Notes: generated by a model not told the origin, from the letters alone. Shown: positions 1 through 6,932, numbered from the stretch's first letter. The stretch: DNA of 8,181 bases from Bacteroidales bacterium (GCA_029938985.1 JAOZTW010000211.1:1-8181); one strand, 5' to 3'. Translations and numbers: made by a program.

Positions 1-63
1 AAAAGGGCAAAATAAACAAGTAGATTGGGCTTAGTTATTTTTTCTTTTTCACTTAACTACTTA

Positions 64-432
64 TTATTCTGTATCTTCGCTTTTTGATACAAAATTTTGT
101 TCAATTATTTCTTTTATTTGTTCTTTGCTCTGAATACTTGTTGTTGCTTTTACAACTTTTCCGTCTTTATAATAAACTGTAAATGGTAAACCCATAAAAT
201 TTGCACACTCAGGTAAGTTTCTTATTATATGTGCTTCTGGTGAGTCAAAAGGCATATCAAAAAACTTTACGTCCTGATAATCACTTCTTAATATTTCCAT
301 TGCTGAATATACAGGTATGCACATTCTTCCCATTCGTCCACAACACACCATAACATTTTTGTTACTCTCAATCACTTCTTTTAACTGATTTGCAGTTTTA
401 AGATGTTCTAAATTTGTTAATAAAGTAGCCAT
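64..432 (-). CDS. Atypical thioredoxin-family protein (CX6C active site)
   Basis: This 122-residue protein has the size and fold pattern of a thioredoxin, a small cytoplasmic dithiol/disulfide oxidoreductase normally reduced by thioredoxin reductase. A beta strand (NVMVCC, residues 26-31) leads into the redox site CGRMGRMC, with C31 and C38 separated by six residues, not the usual CGPC; C30 is an extra adjacent cysteine. The pattern FFDMPFD (57-63) fits the central strand, and GLPF (81-84) supplies the cis-proline (P83) that faces the active site, followed by the YYKDGK hairpin. There is no signal peptide. From memory, anaerobic Bacteroidota and Clostridia carry relatives with GRMGPMC here, so R36 at the proline position would be a substitution. 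No thioredoxin reductase gene is in view. The ATG start lies about 40 bases downstream of a consensus promoter, and the gene ends in two consecutive TAA codons (64-66, 61-63). The family call is firm; the redox partner is unknown. Confidence 0.85.
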   Translation of the reverse strand: MATLLTNLEHLKTANQLKEVIESNKNVMVCCGRMGRMCIPVYSAMEILRSDYQDVKFFDMPFDSPEAHIIRNLPECANFMGLPFTVYYKDGKVVKATTSIQSKEQIKEIIEQNFVSKSEDTE

Positions 433-479
433 TTTGTTTTATTTAAGTTAATATATCTATATATCTAAATATTTTAATG

Positions 480-509
480 CAAAATTAAAAACTAAAATTT
501 AATTACAAA
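480..509 (-). promoter_or_regulatory. Bacteroidota-type promoter for the thioredoxin gene
   Basis: Read on the minus strand this is TTTG (509-506), an 18-base spacer, then TAATTTTG (487-480). That matches the Bacteroidota primary sigma consensus TTTG/TTG and TAnnTTTG. Transcription would start near 473-476 and give a leader of about 40 bases. It is the only such match I found upstream of the gene. The sequence is AT-rich, so a chance match is possible, but position and spacing are right. Confidence 0.6.
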
Positions 510-560
510 ATAAAAATGTTTTTTTTATGGAATTTTTATTAATATTTTATCAAAAGAATA

Positions 561-580
561 GAATTAGGAATTAAGAATTA
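561..580 (+). repeat. Copy of the GGAATTAAGAATT intergenic repeat
   Basis: GAATTAGGAATTAAGAATTA lies in the spacer upstream of the secreted vWA gene. The same words recur at 2721-2762, at 3169-3193 (opposite strand) and at 6750-6768. This copy lacks the GGTTTACA-CTTAAAA extension that follows the word in the other three, so it is the shortest member of the set. Confidence 0.6.
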
Positions 581-599
581 AAAATAAACAACAGTATTT

Positions 600-643
600 C
601 AACTGAATTTCAATTGTTTTTCAACTGAATTTCAATTGTTTTT
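600..643 (+). repeat. Perfect 22-nt tandem duplication upstream of the vWA gene
   Basis: Two adjacent identical 22-base units run 600-621 and 622-643. Each begins CAACTGAATTTCAATTG followed by TTTTT. The 17-base core is itself an imperfect palindrome (three mismatch pairs), so each unit could be a protein-binding site or fold weakly. The block sits 36 bases before the ATG at 679, where a leader or operator would be. I found no TAnnTTTG box at a suitable distance upstream of the gene, so its promoter is unassigned. Confidence 0.7.
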
Positions 644-678
644 TTCAACAAACTATTAACTATTAAACTTTAGAAATC

Positions 679-2715
679 ATGAAAGCACAAATTTTATTAA
701 TTATTTTATTTAGTTTTAGTTCAATATTTTATATTGGAAATAATAAAGAATTAAATAAAAAAACAAAAACAATTACTGGAGTAGTTACAAACTTAGACGA
801 AGAACCTGTACACTTAGCGAGTGTGTGTGTAAAAAACAATTTTGAAAATATAGTTTTTACAAACAAAAAAGGAGAATATAGCATTAATGTAAATGAGGAA
901 GATAAGTATTTAGTTTTTTCAAGTATTGGACTTTCAAGTGTAGAAGTTGAAATAAAGAAAAGCAATGTAATTGATGTTTCGTTTACTGAAATGGAGATTA
1001 GTGAGGAGGTGTTTATATTTGACCATGTTAAAGGAGAGATAGTTGAAGAACCATTATACTATATGGACTCAGAAGAAAGTTATAGTTCCGATGATGAGGG
1101 TGCTTTAGGCGGTTCTACAAGAGGTTTTGGGACGAAAAAATCTGCTCCAAAAGTAGCTTCTGCAAAAGGTTCTACCATAATTGTTGACTATGTTGATGGT
1201 TATACTACAACAGACCTTTCTTCAAAAAAAGAAACAAAAAGTAAAACGAAGCGAGATAGAACAAAAAAAGATAAGTCAAGAAAAGATAAAGCGGACAAAA
1301 AAGAAAGTGGACAACTTACTGCTGGCGAAATAAATGATTTTAGCAAATGGAATTTATGGCAAGATATTACTGGTAATGAGCTAAAAATGTATAAAGATAT
1401 GTGGGGGTTTTACCCATTGCAAAGATATAGCGTTTTGATTACCGACCAAGAAACAAAACCTGTTATTAACTGTAAAGTGCAATTGCAAACCAAAAAAGGA
1501 GAAGTAATTTGGTCGTCTATAACCGACAATACAGGAAAAGCCGAACTTTGGACAGATATGTTTGATTCAACTACTACCAAAACAGACGATTTAATGATTA
1601 GCATTAATTATTATGGTGATATTCATTCGATTGACAAACCAACGAGTTTTCAAAAAGGATTGAATAAATATGTTATTAACACAGCTTGTAATATTCCTGA
1701 TGCTGTTGATATTGCATTTGTTGTGGACGCAACTGGCTCAATGGGAGACGAATTATTATATTTGCAAGCAGAAATTGAAGATGTAATTAAAAAAACTCAA
1801 AAGCGACATAAAAATTTGGATATTAGTCTGGGAAGTGTTTTTTATAGAGACCATAACGAAGAGTATCTCACTGTAAAAAGTGATTTTAATTCTAAAATAA
1901 AAAAAGCAGTTGAGTTTATTAATGAACAAACTGCACAAGCGGGTGGTGATTTTCCTGAAGCAGTTGAAGATGGTCTTGAAGTGGCTATAAATGAGTTAGA
2001 ATGGAGAGAAGAAGCACGAGCAAGAGTAGTCTTTTTGGTGCTTGATGCACCTCCTCACAATACGCAAGAGGCTGTTGATAGATTACAAAAAATTTCGCAA
2101 ATTGCATCTGAAAAAGGTATTAGAATTGTACCAATTACGTGCAGTGGAATAGATAAAGGGACTGAATATTTGATGCGTTCTTTGGCTTTGGCAACAAACG
2201 GAACTTATGTTTTTTTAACTGATGATAGCGGAATAGGTGATTCGCATATCAAACCAACTACCGATAAATTTGATGTTGAACTTTTTAACGAACTACTTAT
2301 TCGATTATTAGATCAATATGTAACAACTCCAGATTGTAAAAACAGAATTGATTTTGAAGAGGATTTAATTTCAGATACTACTTTTGTTGTTACTCCAACA
2401 AGCATTATTTCAGATACAAATCAAGTTTCAAATTCCGACAGCTTAAATAATAAAACTGATGTTGAACAATATAATTACAACGAGGGTATTAAATATTACC
2501 CAAATCCAACAACTGGTCCTGTAAATATTGAAATAAAAGGCGAGATAAAAGAACTATATATTGCAGATTATTCTGGAAAAATATTGGAAAGAAGAGAAAT
2601 ATATGACAAAGAGAAAGTTGTACTTGATATTGAATATTATCCTGCTGGAATGTATTTTATTAAATATCTAAACAAAGATAAGTGGATGACAGGAAAAATA
2701 ATTCTATTACACTAA
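679..2715 (+). CDS. Secreted vWA-domain protein with T9SS sorting domain
   Basis: This 678-residue protein is probably exported by Sec and then moved to or past the outer membrane by the type IX secretion system. In order: a hydrophobic signal peptide (about 1-20, no lipobox cysteine); a carboxypeptidase-regulatory-like beta domain (about 32-100, TITGVV and FTNKKGEYSINV); a low-complexity linker with a Lys/Arg-rich block (183-209); a conserved-looking segment LTAGEINDFSKWNLW (213-227); a second beta-rich Ig/CNA-like domain (about 248-315, with DNTGKAELW); and a von Willebrand A domain (about 342-545). The vWA metal site reads DATGS (D350, T352, S354), followed by GGDFPEAVEDGL (422-433) and LDAPPH (455-460), the hemicentin/alpha-kinase-like vWA subtype. 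A T9SS type A tail begins near YYPNPTTGPVNIEI (606-619). The ATG follows an A-rich leader and starts the signal peptide directly. It appears monocistronic. The ligand or substrate is unknown; adhesion or surface-complex assembly is inference from the vWA fold. Confidence 0.88.
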   Translation: MKAQILLIILFSFSSIFYIGNNKELNKKTKTITGVVTNLDEEPVHLASVCVKNNFENIVFTNKKGEYSINVNEEDKYLVFSSIGLSSVEVEIKKSNVIDVSFTEMEISEEVFIFDHVKGEIVEEPLYYMDSEESYSSDDEGALGGSTRGFGTKKSAPKVASAKGSTIIVDYVDGYTTTDLSSKKETKSKTKRDRTKKDKSRKDKADKKESGQLTAGEINDFSKWNLWQDITGNELKMYKDMWGFYPLQRYSVLITDQETKPVINCKVQLQTKKGEVIWSSITDNTGKAELWTDMFDSTTTKTDDLMISINYYGDIHSIDKPTSFQKGLNKYVINTACNIPDAVDIAFVVDATGSMGDELLYLQAEIEDVIKKTQKRHKNLDISLGSVFYRDHNEEYLTVKSDFNSKIKKAVEFINEQTAQAGGDFPEAVEDGLEVAINELEWREEARARVVFLVLDAPPHNTQEAVDRLQKISQIASEKGIRIVPITCSGIDKGTEYLMRSLALATNGTYVFLTDDSGIGDSHIKPTTDKFDVELFNELLIRLLDQYVTTPDCKNRIDFEEDLISDTTFVVTPTSIISDTNQVSNSDSLNNKTDVEQYNYNEGIKYYPNPTTGPVNIEIKGEIKELYIADYSGKILERREIYDKEKVVLDIEYYPAGMYFIKYLNKDKWMTGKIILLH

Positions 2716-2720
2716 TTTAT

Positions 2721-2762
2721 GAAATTAGGAATTAAGAATTAGAAATTAGGAATTAAGAATTG
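2721..2762 (+). repeat. 21-nt tandem repeat of the GGAATTAAGAATT family
   Basis: Two consecutive 21-base units (2721-2741 and 2742-2762) differ only at the last base. Each contains GAAATTAGGAATTAAGAATT. The block starts six bases after the vWA stop codon and runs straight into the outer inverted-repeat arm at 2762. It has only two units and no spacers, so it is a local duplication of the dispersed word, not an array. Confidence 0.75.
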
Positions 2763-2881
2763 GTTTACACCTTAAAATTCAATTATTTATAAAATATTTG
2801 TTTGAAAAAGCATGTTTCACAAGTATATTAAAGATGTAAGTTCCTAAAGTAATTGTAATAACCTTTTGTTGTGAAAATTTT

Positions 2882-3007
2882 TGGCGTTTTTCACGAGTAT
2901 CAATTTCTTCGTTGTTTTTGAAATATTAAAATGCTCATTTACAAAGGTAAACTTTAATTCTAATATTTCAAAAAAAGCCTTGAGCTTGACACTCGTGAAA
3001 AACGCCA
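2882..3007. repeat. Long-hairpin dispersed repeat element (complete copy)
   Basis: A perfect 17-bp outer stem joins 2882-2898 (TGGCGTTTTTCACGAGT) to 2991-3007. A 14-bp inner stem joins 2915-2928 (TTTTTGAAATATTA) to 2961-2974. A small apical stem TTTAC/GTAAA (2938-2942, 2947-2951) has the loop AAAG. The 16-base segments between outer and inner stems (2899-2914, 2975-2990) pair only partly. The left half recurs at 8129-8181 with three differences in 53 bases, so this is a dispersed repeat and not a chance palindrome. On the plus strand the outer stem is followed by T-rich sequence (3008-3014), so it might also terminate the vWA transcript; that is inference. Confidence 0.8.
2942..2972 (-). promoter_or_regulatory. 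Consensus Bacteroidota promoter inside the hairpin repeat
   Basis: On the minus strand TTTG (2972-2969) is followed by exactly 19 bases and then TACCTTTG (2949-2942), a full match to TTTG-N19-TAnnTTTG. Transcription would start near 2935-2938 and run left through the conserved arm toward the 3' end of the vWA gene, antisense to it. The -7 box coincides with the apical stem-loop. No real gene lies just downstream; only a 12-codon frame (MSILIFQKQRRN, 2938-2900) follows. Confidence 0.55.
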
Positions 3008-3133
3008 TTTTTTTGTACAAATCCTATTATTGTGATATTTATTATTTTAAGATTTAGAAATTACGTATTAGATTTGTATAATATTAATATTTTGTTTATT
3101 ATTGCCAAAAATTAAGATACAAAAGAACAGGTT

Positions 3134-3193
3134 TAAATAATTGAGTTTTAAGATGTAAACCAATTTTTAATTCTTAATTCCTAATTCCTAATT
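3134..3193 (-). repeat. Inverted copy of the intergenic repeat, directly upstream of sbcC
   Basis: Read on the minus strand this is a TTAGGAATTAGGAATTAAGAATT-type run, then GGTTTACATCTTAAAA. It is the mirror image of the copy just after the sbcC stop (6748-6784), and it doubles as the right arm of the outer inverted repeat in the 2716-3212 spacer. Its edge is about 20 bases before the sbcC ATG. Confidence 0.65.
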
Positions 3194-3212
3194 ATATATA
3201 GTTTCCAAAAAT

Positions 3213-6200
3213 ATGAAAATATTAAAATTAAGATTTAAAAATATCCACTCTTTGAAGGGAGAAGATGAAATTGATTTCACAAAATCGCCACTTGCCGATG
3301 TAGGAATTTTTGCTATTACTGGACCAACTGGTGCTGGCAAAAGTACTCTGCTTGACATTATTACACTCGCTCTTTATAGTCGCACACCAAGAATTGGTTT
3401 GCTTACCAAAAAAACGGTTAATAATTTTGGTTCTATCATAACTCGCAATACACAAGATTGTTATGCAGAAATTGAATATGAAGTGAAAAATATTCATTAT
3501 CGGTCTCGCTGGGGAATTAGTTATGCCCGAACTGGCAATTTGAGAGACTATGAAATGGAGTTGACAAATATTTCTAAAAATGAAATTATTGAAGCTCATA
3601 AAAAAAGTTTAATTCCAGAATTAAACACACAAATTATTGGACTAAACTACGAACAATTTGTAAAATCAATTGTATTGTCGCAAGGAGAGTTTGCTAAATT
3701 TCTACAAGCCAAACCAGATGAACGTGGCGATTTGCTCGAAAAAATTACTGGCACCGAAATGTATCGTCAAATTGGACAAGCAGCATTTGAACGCAAAAAA
3801 AGTGAGGAGGATAAATTAGAAAATCTAAATTTGAAGCTATCAAACATAAATCTTATTCCAGAAGATGGTGTAGAACAACTGATTGAACAACAAAAACAAA
3901 ACGAAAGTGATGTGTTGGATTTTAATAATAAAATTTTGGAATGGAATAAATTGTTTCAAACAAAACAGAAAATTATTGATTTAAAATCTCAAAAAGAAAA
4001 ACTGTTGTTAAAACAGTTGCAAATAAAAAAAGGAACTGAGGTAGCTAAAAATGATTTTATTAAACTTGAAAAAAATGAAAAATTATTGAAAGTTCAAACA
4101 GATATTTACGAATTGCAAAGTTTGTATAAAACAAGAAATGAATTAATTGGTAAAAATGAACTAACAGTAAATCAAATAAATAAATTAAATATTAAGAACA
4201 AAAAAAATAATGATAAATTAATTGAATACATACAAAAAAGTGATGAGTTGTTAGTAGAGCAAACCAATTTAGAGCCCATTGTTAAGAAAGTGCGAGAACT
4301 GGAAACTCAAAAAAAATCTATTGTAAATATATTAAAAGAATACCGTGAAAAGTTTAAGTTACAAAAACAAGATTATGAGGAGATTGCTAATTCGCTTGAT
4401 GCTTTGGAGAAGAAAATAATAAAAGATAATAAAGAAAAAACTAAATTAGAAAAATGGATTAAAAATAATGTGATTTTAAATGATGCAGAAAAAGATTTGG
4501 TAATTGTAGGTGAATGGGCGAAAAATCATAATGCTTTGCAAGAAGAATTAAGAAAAGTAGTTCAAAAAAGTAATTTTCGTAAAATTTTTGCTGACGATGA
4601 TTGGAATAAAAATCAAAATATATGTGAGTTACAATTAGAAAAAGCTGAGAATTTTATTGAAAATATTATAACAAAATTTGAATATACAGAGCAGGATATT
4701 CCAAAACTTACCAAAAATCGTGAAAAACTGTTGGAAAATTACAAAGAAATTGAAGGTAAAATATATCTTTCAAAATTGTATAATTCCGTTTTGGAAAAAA
4801 AAGAAGTTAATGAAATTGAATTGCAAAATTTTGAAACAGATTTGAATAATTTCATAGAACAAAAATCAAAAACAAACAACGAATTTGAAATAATAAAGCA
4901 TAAATTAATAGAAGACAAAGCAAAATATGAACGTCAACAACTTGAAAATAAATATAAAGACGACAGATTGAAATTGTTAGAAAACGAGGCTTGCTATTTG
5001 TGTGGTTCAATCGTGCATCCTTATGTGCAGAATTATATTTCGGATTTAGACCAATCGAAAAAAAACTTGATAGCCACTGAAAAACTGCATAAAAAATTGC
5101 AAAAAAATATTCAGAAATTAGATATAAAAATTACCGAATTGGAGACAGAAATAAAATCAATTTCCAAAAATTTGTCTCAAAATAAATCGGAATTACTAAC
5201 TTATAAATTGGAATTTGCAAAAGATAATAAATGGAAAATTGAAATTCAAGAGATTAACAAACTAAATGATAAAAAAGAAGAAATAAAACAAGATGGTTTA
5301 AGTATTTCTAAACAAATAGCAGGCTTAAATAATTTAATATCCGAAAAAAACAAAAAACAAGAGCTTGAAAATATTTATGAAAAAATTAATAATGTTGTAA
5401 AAATAAAAGACGAAATTGATTTGTTTTTAAACAAATATTCAATCTATTTTACTCAAAATAATAATGTTGGTTTGATAATAAAAAATTTACAGAAAATATT
5501 ATCAAAGTATTTAAAATCAAAAGAAAAAAAGGATAATTTAAAAAATATTATTCTGACTAACTCAAAATTGAAAGAAGAAAAGGTAACAAGCAAAAATAGA
5601 CAACAAACAAAACTGATTAATCAAAAAAAGGAATTGGATTTTCAGAAATTAGAAAAAGAAAAACTTGAAGCAGAAATAAATATATTATTGCCAAACAAAA
5701 CACCCGAACAGGCAGAAAAAGAAGTTGTTAAAAAAATAAAAAATATTGAAAATATTGTTTCTAAACAAAAAATTGTTATTGCAAAAATTGATTCTGATAT
5801 AGTGTTTAATATGCAAAAAACCGATGAATTAAAAACAGAAATTTTATTGAAATCGGAAAAAACAAAAAATAAAGAAACCGAATTGCTTCCTGTTTTACAA
5901 AAACAAGGTTATAAAACTGTAGATGCGGCTGCTAATAATATTTTAAAAGCCAACGAGGCAGAAAAAATTAAACAAAAACAAGAACTATTAAATAATAGTA
6001 GGATTTCTAATAATCAATCTATTAGCGATAAAGAGCTGGACTTAGAAAAAACATTGGTAAACGACAATAATAAAATAACATACAAAGAATTGGTGCAACA
6101 ATTGAAAGAAATTAAAAAAACAAGGCAAGATAAAGATAGAGCAATAGGTTTTATTAAGAATAAATTATCGGAAAACAAGCTTAACAAAACAAAATTTAAC

Positions 6201-6749
6201 AAAATAGAATTAAAACAAATAGCACAAAATAAAGAGTTTTTGCGTTGGAATGCTTTAAATGAATTGATTGGTGATAGTCAGGGTAAAAAATTCTCTCGTT
6301 TTGCACAAGAACTTACTTTGATGGAGCTTATAGGACTGTCTAACAAACATTTGAAAAAGCTAAATAAAAGATATTTACTCAAAAAAAGCGAGCAATCGTT
6401 GAAAGATAATTTAATTGTAATTGATAGATTTATAGCTAATTCGGAGCGTTCGGTTCAAACTCTTTCGGGAGGGGAGACTTTTCTTCTCAGTCTGTCGCTT
6501 GCACTTGGACTTTCGGATTTGGCAAGCAAAAACACAAAAATAGAATCGCTTTTTATTGACGAAGGTTTTGGTACATTAGACCAACTAACGTTGGATAAAG
6601 CTCTGGAAACTCTCGAAAATTTACAGACACAAACAAACAGAACAATTGGTATAATTTCGCATGTTCAAGCAATTAAAGAACGAATTACAACTCAAATAGA
6701 ACTAAAAAAAGTAAACTCAGGAAATAGCCAAATTATTATTAAAACTTAG
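3213..6749 (+). CDS. sbcC: SbcC, ATPase subunit of the SbcCD (Mre11-Rad50-like) nuclease
   Basis: This 1178-residue SMC/Rad50-type ATPase would pair with the SbcD nuclease to open hairpins and process blocked double-strand DNA ends in the cytoplasm. The N-terminal ATPase lobe has Walker A GPTGAGKST (37-45) and the Q-loop region LSQGEF (155-160). Long Lys/Glu/Asn-rich coiled coils (about 190-585 and 610-1015) flank the zinc hook CYLC (C594, C597) at the midpoint, as expected for dimerisation. The C-terminal lobe has the signature LSGGE (1084-1088), Walker B with catalytic glutamate FIDEGFGTLD (1114-1123) and the H-loop histidine H1150. All motifs are intact, with no frameshift; at 1178 residues it is somewhat longer than the E. 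coli protein (about 1050). The ATG follows an A-rich stretch 13 bases after the end of a repeat. sbcD, normally just upstream, is absent from this window. No perfect promoter was found. Confidence 0.95.
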   Translation: MKILKLRFKNIHSLKGEDEIDFTKSPLADVGIFAITGPTGAGKSTLLDIITLALYSRTPRIGLLTKKTVNNFGSIITRNTQDCYAEIEYEVKNIHYRSRWGISYARTGNLRDYEMELTNISKNEIIEAHKKSLIPELNTQIIGLNYEQFVKSIVLSQGEFAKFLQAKPDERGDLLEKITGTEMYRQIGQAAFERKKSEEDKLENLNLKLSNINLIPEDGVEQLIEQQKQNESDVLDFNNKILEWNKLFQTKQKIIDLKSQKEKLLLKQLQIKKGTEVAKNDFIKLEKNEKLLKVQTDIYELQSLYKTRNELIGKNELTVNQINKLNIKNKKNNDKLIEYIQKSDELLVEQTNLEPIVKKVRELETQKKSIVNILKEYREKFKLQKQDYEEIANSLDALEKKIIKDNKEKTKLEKWIKNNVILNDAEKDLVIVGEWAKNHNALQEELRKVVQKSNFRKIFADDDWNKNQNICELQLEKAENFIENIITKFEYTEQDIPKLTKNREKLLENYKEIEGKIYLSKLYNSVLEKKEVNEIELQNFETDLNNFIEQKSKTNNEFEIIKHKLIEDKAKYERQQLENKYKDDRLKLLENEACYLCGSIVHPYVQNYISDLDQSKKNLIATEKLHKKLQKNIQKLDIKITELETEIKSISKNLSQNKSELLTYKLEFAKDNKWKIEIQEINKLNDKKEEIKQDGLSISKQIAGLNNLISEKNKKQELENIYEKINNVVKIKDEIDLFLNKYSIYFTQNNNVGLIIKNLQKILSKYLKSKEKKDNLKNIILTNSKLKEEKVTSKNRQQTKLINQKKELDFQKLEKEKLEAEINILLPNKTPEQAEKEVVKKIKNIENIVSKQKIVIAKIDSDIVFNMQKTDELKTEILLKSEKTKNKETELLPVLQKQGYKTVDAAANNILKANEAEKIKQKQELLNNSRISNNQSISDKELDLEKTLVNDNNKITYKELVQQLKEIKKTRQDKDRAIGFIKNKLSENKLNKTKFNKIELKQIAQNKEFLRWNALNELIGDSQGKKFSRFAQELTLMELIGLSNKHLKKLNKRYLLKKSEQSLKDNLIVIDRFIANSERSVQTLSGGETFLLSLSLALGLSDLASKNTKIESLFIDEGFGTLDQLTLDKALETLENLQTQTNRTIGIISHVQAIKERITTQIELKKVNSGNSQIIIKT

Positions 6750-6784
6750 GAATTAGGAATTAAGAATTGGTTTACAGCTTAAAA
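6748..6784 (+). repeat. Copy of the intergenic repeat, starting at the sbcC stop codon
   Basis: The word AGGAATTAGGAATTAAGAATT begins within the sbcC TAG stop (6747-6749) and is followed by GGTTTACAGCTTAAAA (6769-6784). The last 16 bases match the arms at 2762 and 3161 except at one variable position. With the inverted copy at 3134-3193 it brackets sbcC. Downstream of 6784 the similarity to the other copies stops. Confidence 0.7.
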
Positions 6785-6796
6785 CGTTTATTTTGT

Positions 6797-6849
6797 AATT
6801 GCAGATTTATCGCCTCTGTTACTGCAATTCTCGTTGCAAAAAATAGGCG
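6797..6849. other. Small inverted repeats in the sbcC downstream spacer
   Basis: Two mutually exclusive folds are visible. AATTGCAG (6797-6804) can pair with CTGCAATT (6822-6829). Alternatively TGCAA (6823-6827) pairs with TTGCA (6834-6838) inside CGCCT (6811-6815)/AGGCG (6845-6849). There is no following T tract, so neither is a standard terminator. The plus strand is also open from 6783 to a TAA near 6875 (about 30 codons, no start codon). I regard this as a possible degraded repeat. Confidence 0.35.
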
Positions 6850-6898
6850 AATTGGAGAAAAAACTAAATCATTAAAATAAAACAAACAATCATTAGTC

Positions 6899-6930
6899 GC
6901 CATTTTTGGTATGTTTTACAACATTATGGC
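6899..6930. other. Compound hairpin between convergent genes
   Basis: GCCAT (6899-6903) pairs with ATGGC (6926-6930), and inside it ATGTT (6911-6915) pairs with AACAT (6920-6924) around a four-base loop. It lies two bases past the stop codon of the minus-strand DUF3137 relic and in the convergent spacer after sbcC, where a bidirectional terminator would be expected. Neither strand has a convincing U tract next to the stem, so terminator function is only a possibility. Confidence 0.4.
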
Positions 6931-6932
6931 AA

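Larger units (their letters stand above)
2762..3161. repeat. Outer inverted repeat flanking the hairpin element
   Basis: The left arm (2762-2789) begins GGTTTACACCTTAAAA and the right arm (3161-3134 on the minus strand) begins GGTTTACATCTTAAAA. The arms match at 26 of 28 positions. Outside both lies the word GGAATTAAGAATT (2749-2761 and, on the minus strand, 3181-3169), separated from the right arm by a short extra AT stretch. The roughly 400-base unit so framed resembles a MITE or a composite of older repeats. No transposase is encoded and I see no clear target-site duplication. Confidence 0.65.
2716..3212. other. Gene-free spacer built of nested inverted repeats
   Basis: No coding frame of credible length or composition is present. 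Working inward, the spacer holds the 21-nt tandem repeat (2721-2762); outer inverted arms 2762-2789 and 3134-3161 (26 of 28 bases complementary, GGTTTACA-CTTAAAA type); and a long hairpin element 2882-3007. The unique-looking sequence between them (about 2790-2875 and 3010-3130) is AT-rich. I saw no full TTTG/TAnnTTTG promoter pointing at sbcC; the nearest approximation, TATTTTG at 3088-3094, is one base short of the consensus. Confidence 0.75.

Noticed and set aside
1..63. Terminator for the thioredoxin gene
   Set aside because: No convincing stem followed by a U tract on the minus strand; nothing else recognisable in these 63 bases.
2721..2762. CRISPR-like array from the 21-nt repeats (also the 22-nt pair at 600-643)
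   Set aside because: Only two directly abutting units in each case, no spacers between them, and no cas genes.
2882..3007. Integron attC site or IS element ends
   Set aside because: No RYYYAAC/GTTRRRY core sites, no integrase or transposase, and no clear target-site duplication; a dispersed hairpin repeat is the most that can be supported.
3073..3094. TATAAT-like or TATTTTG promoter for sbcC
   Set aside because: TATAAT is not the box used by the Bacteroidota primary sigma factor, and TATTTTG is one base short of TAnnTTTG with no correctly spaced TTTG.
3228..3599. Minus-strand frame of about 123 codons within the sbcC 5' end
   Set aside because: It overlaps the SbcC Walker A region on the other strand and has no recognisable domain.
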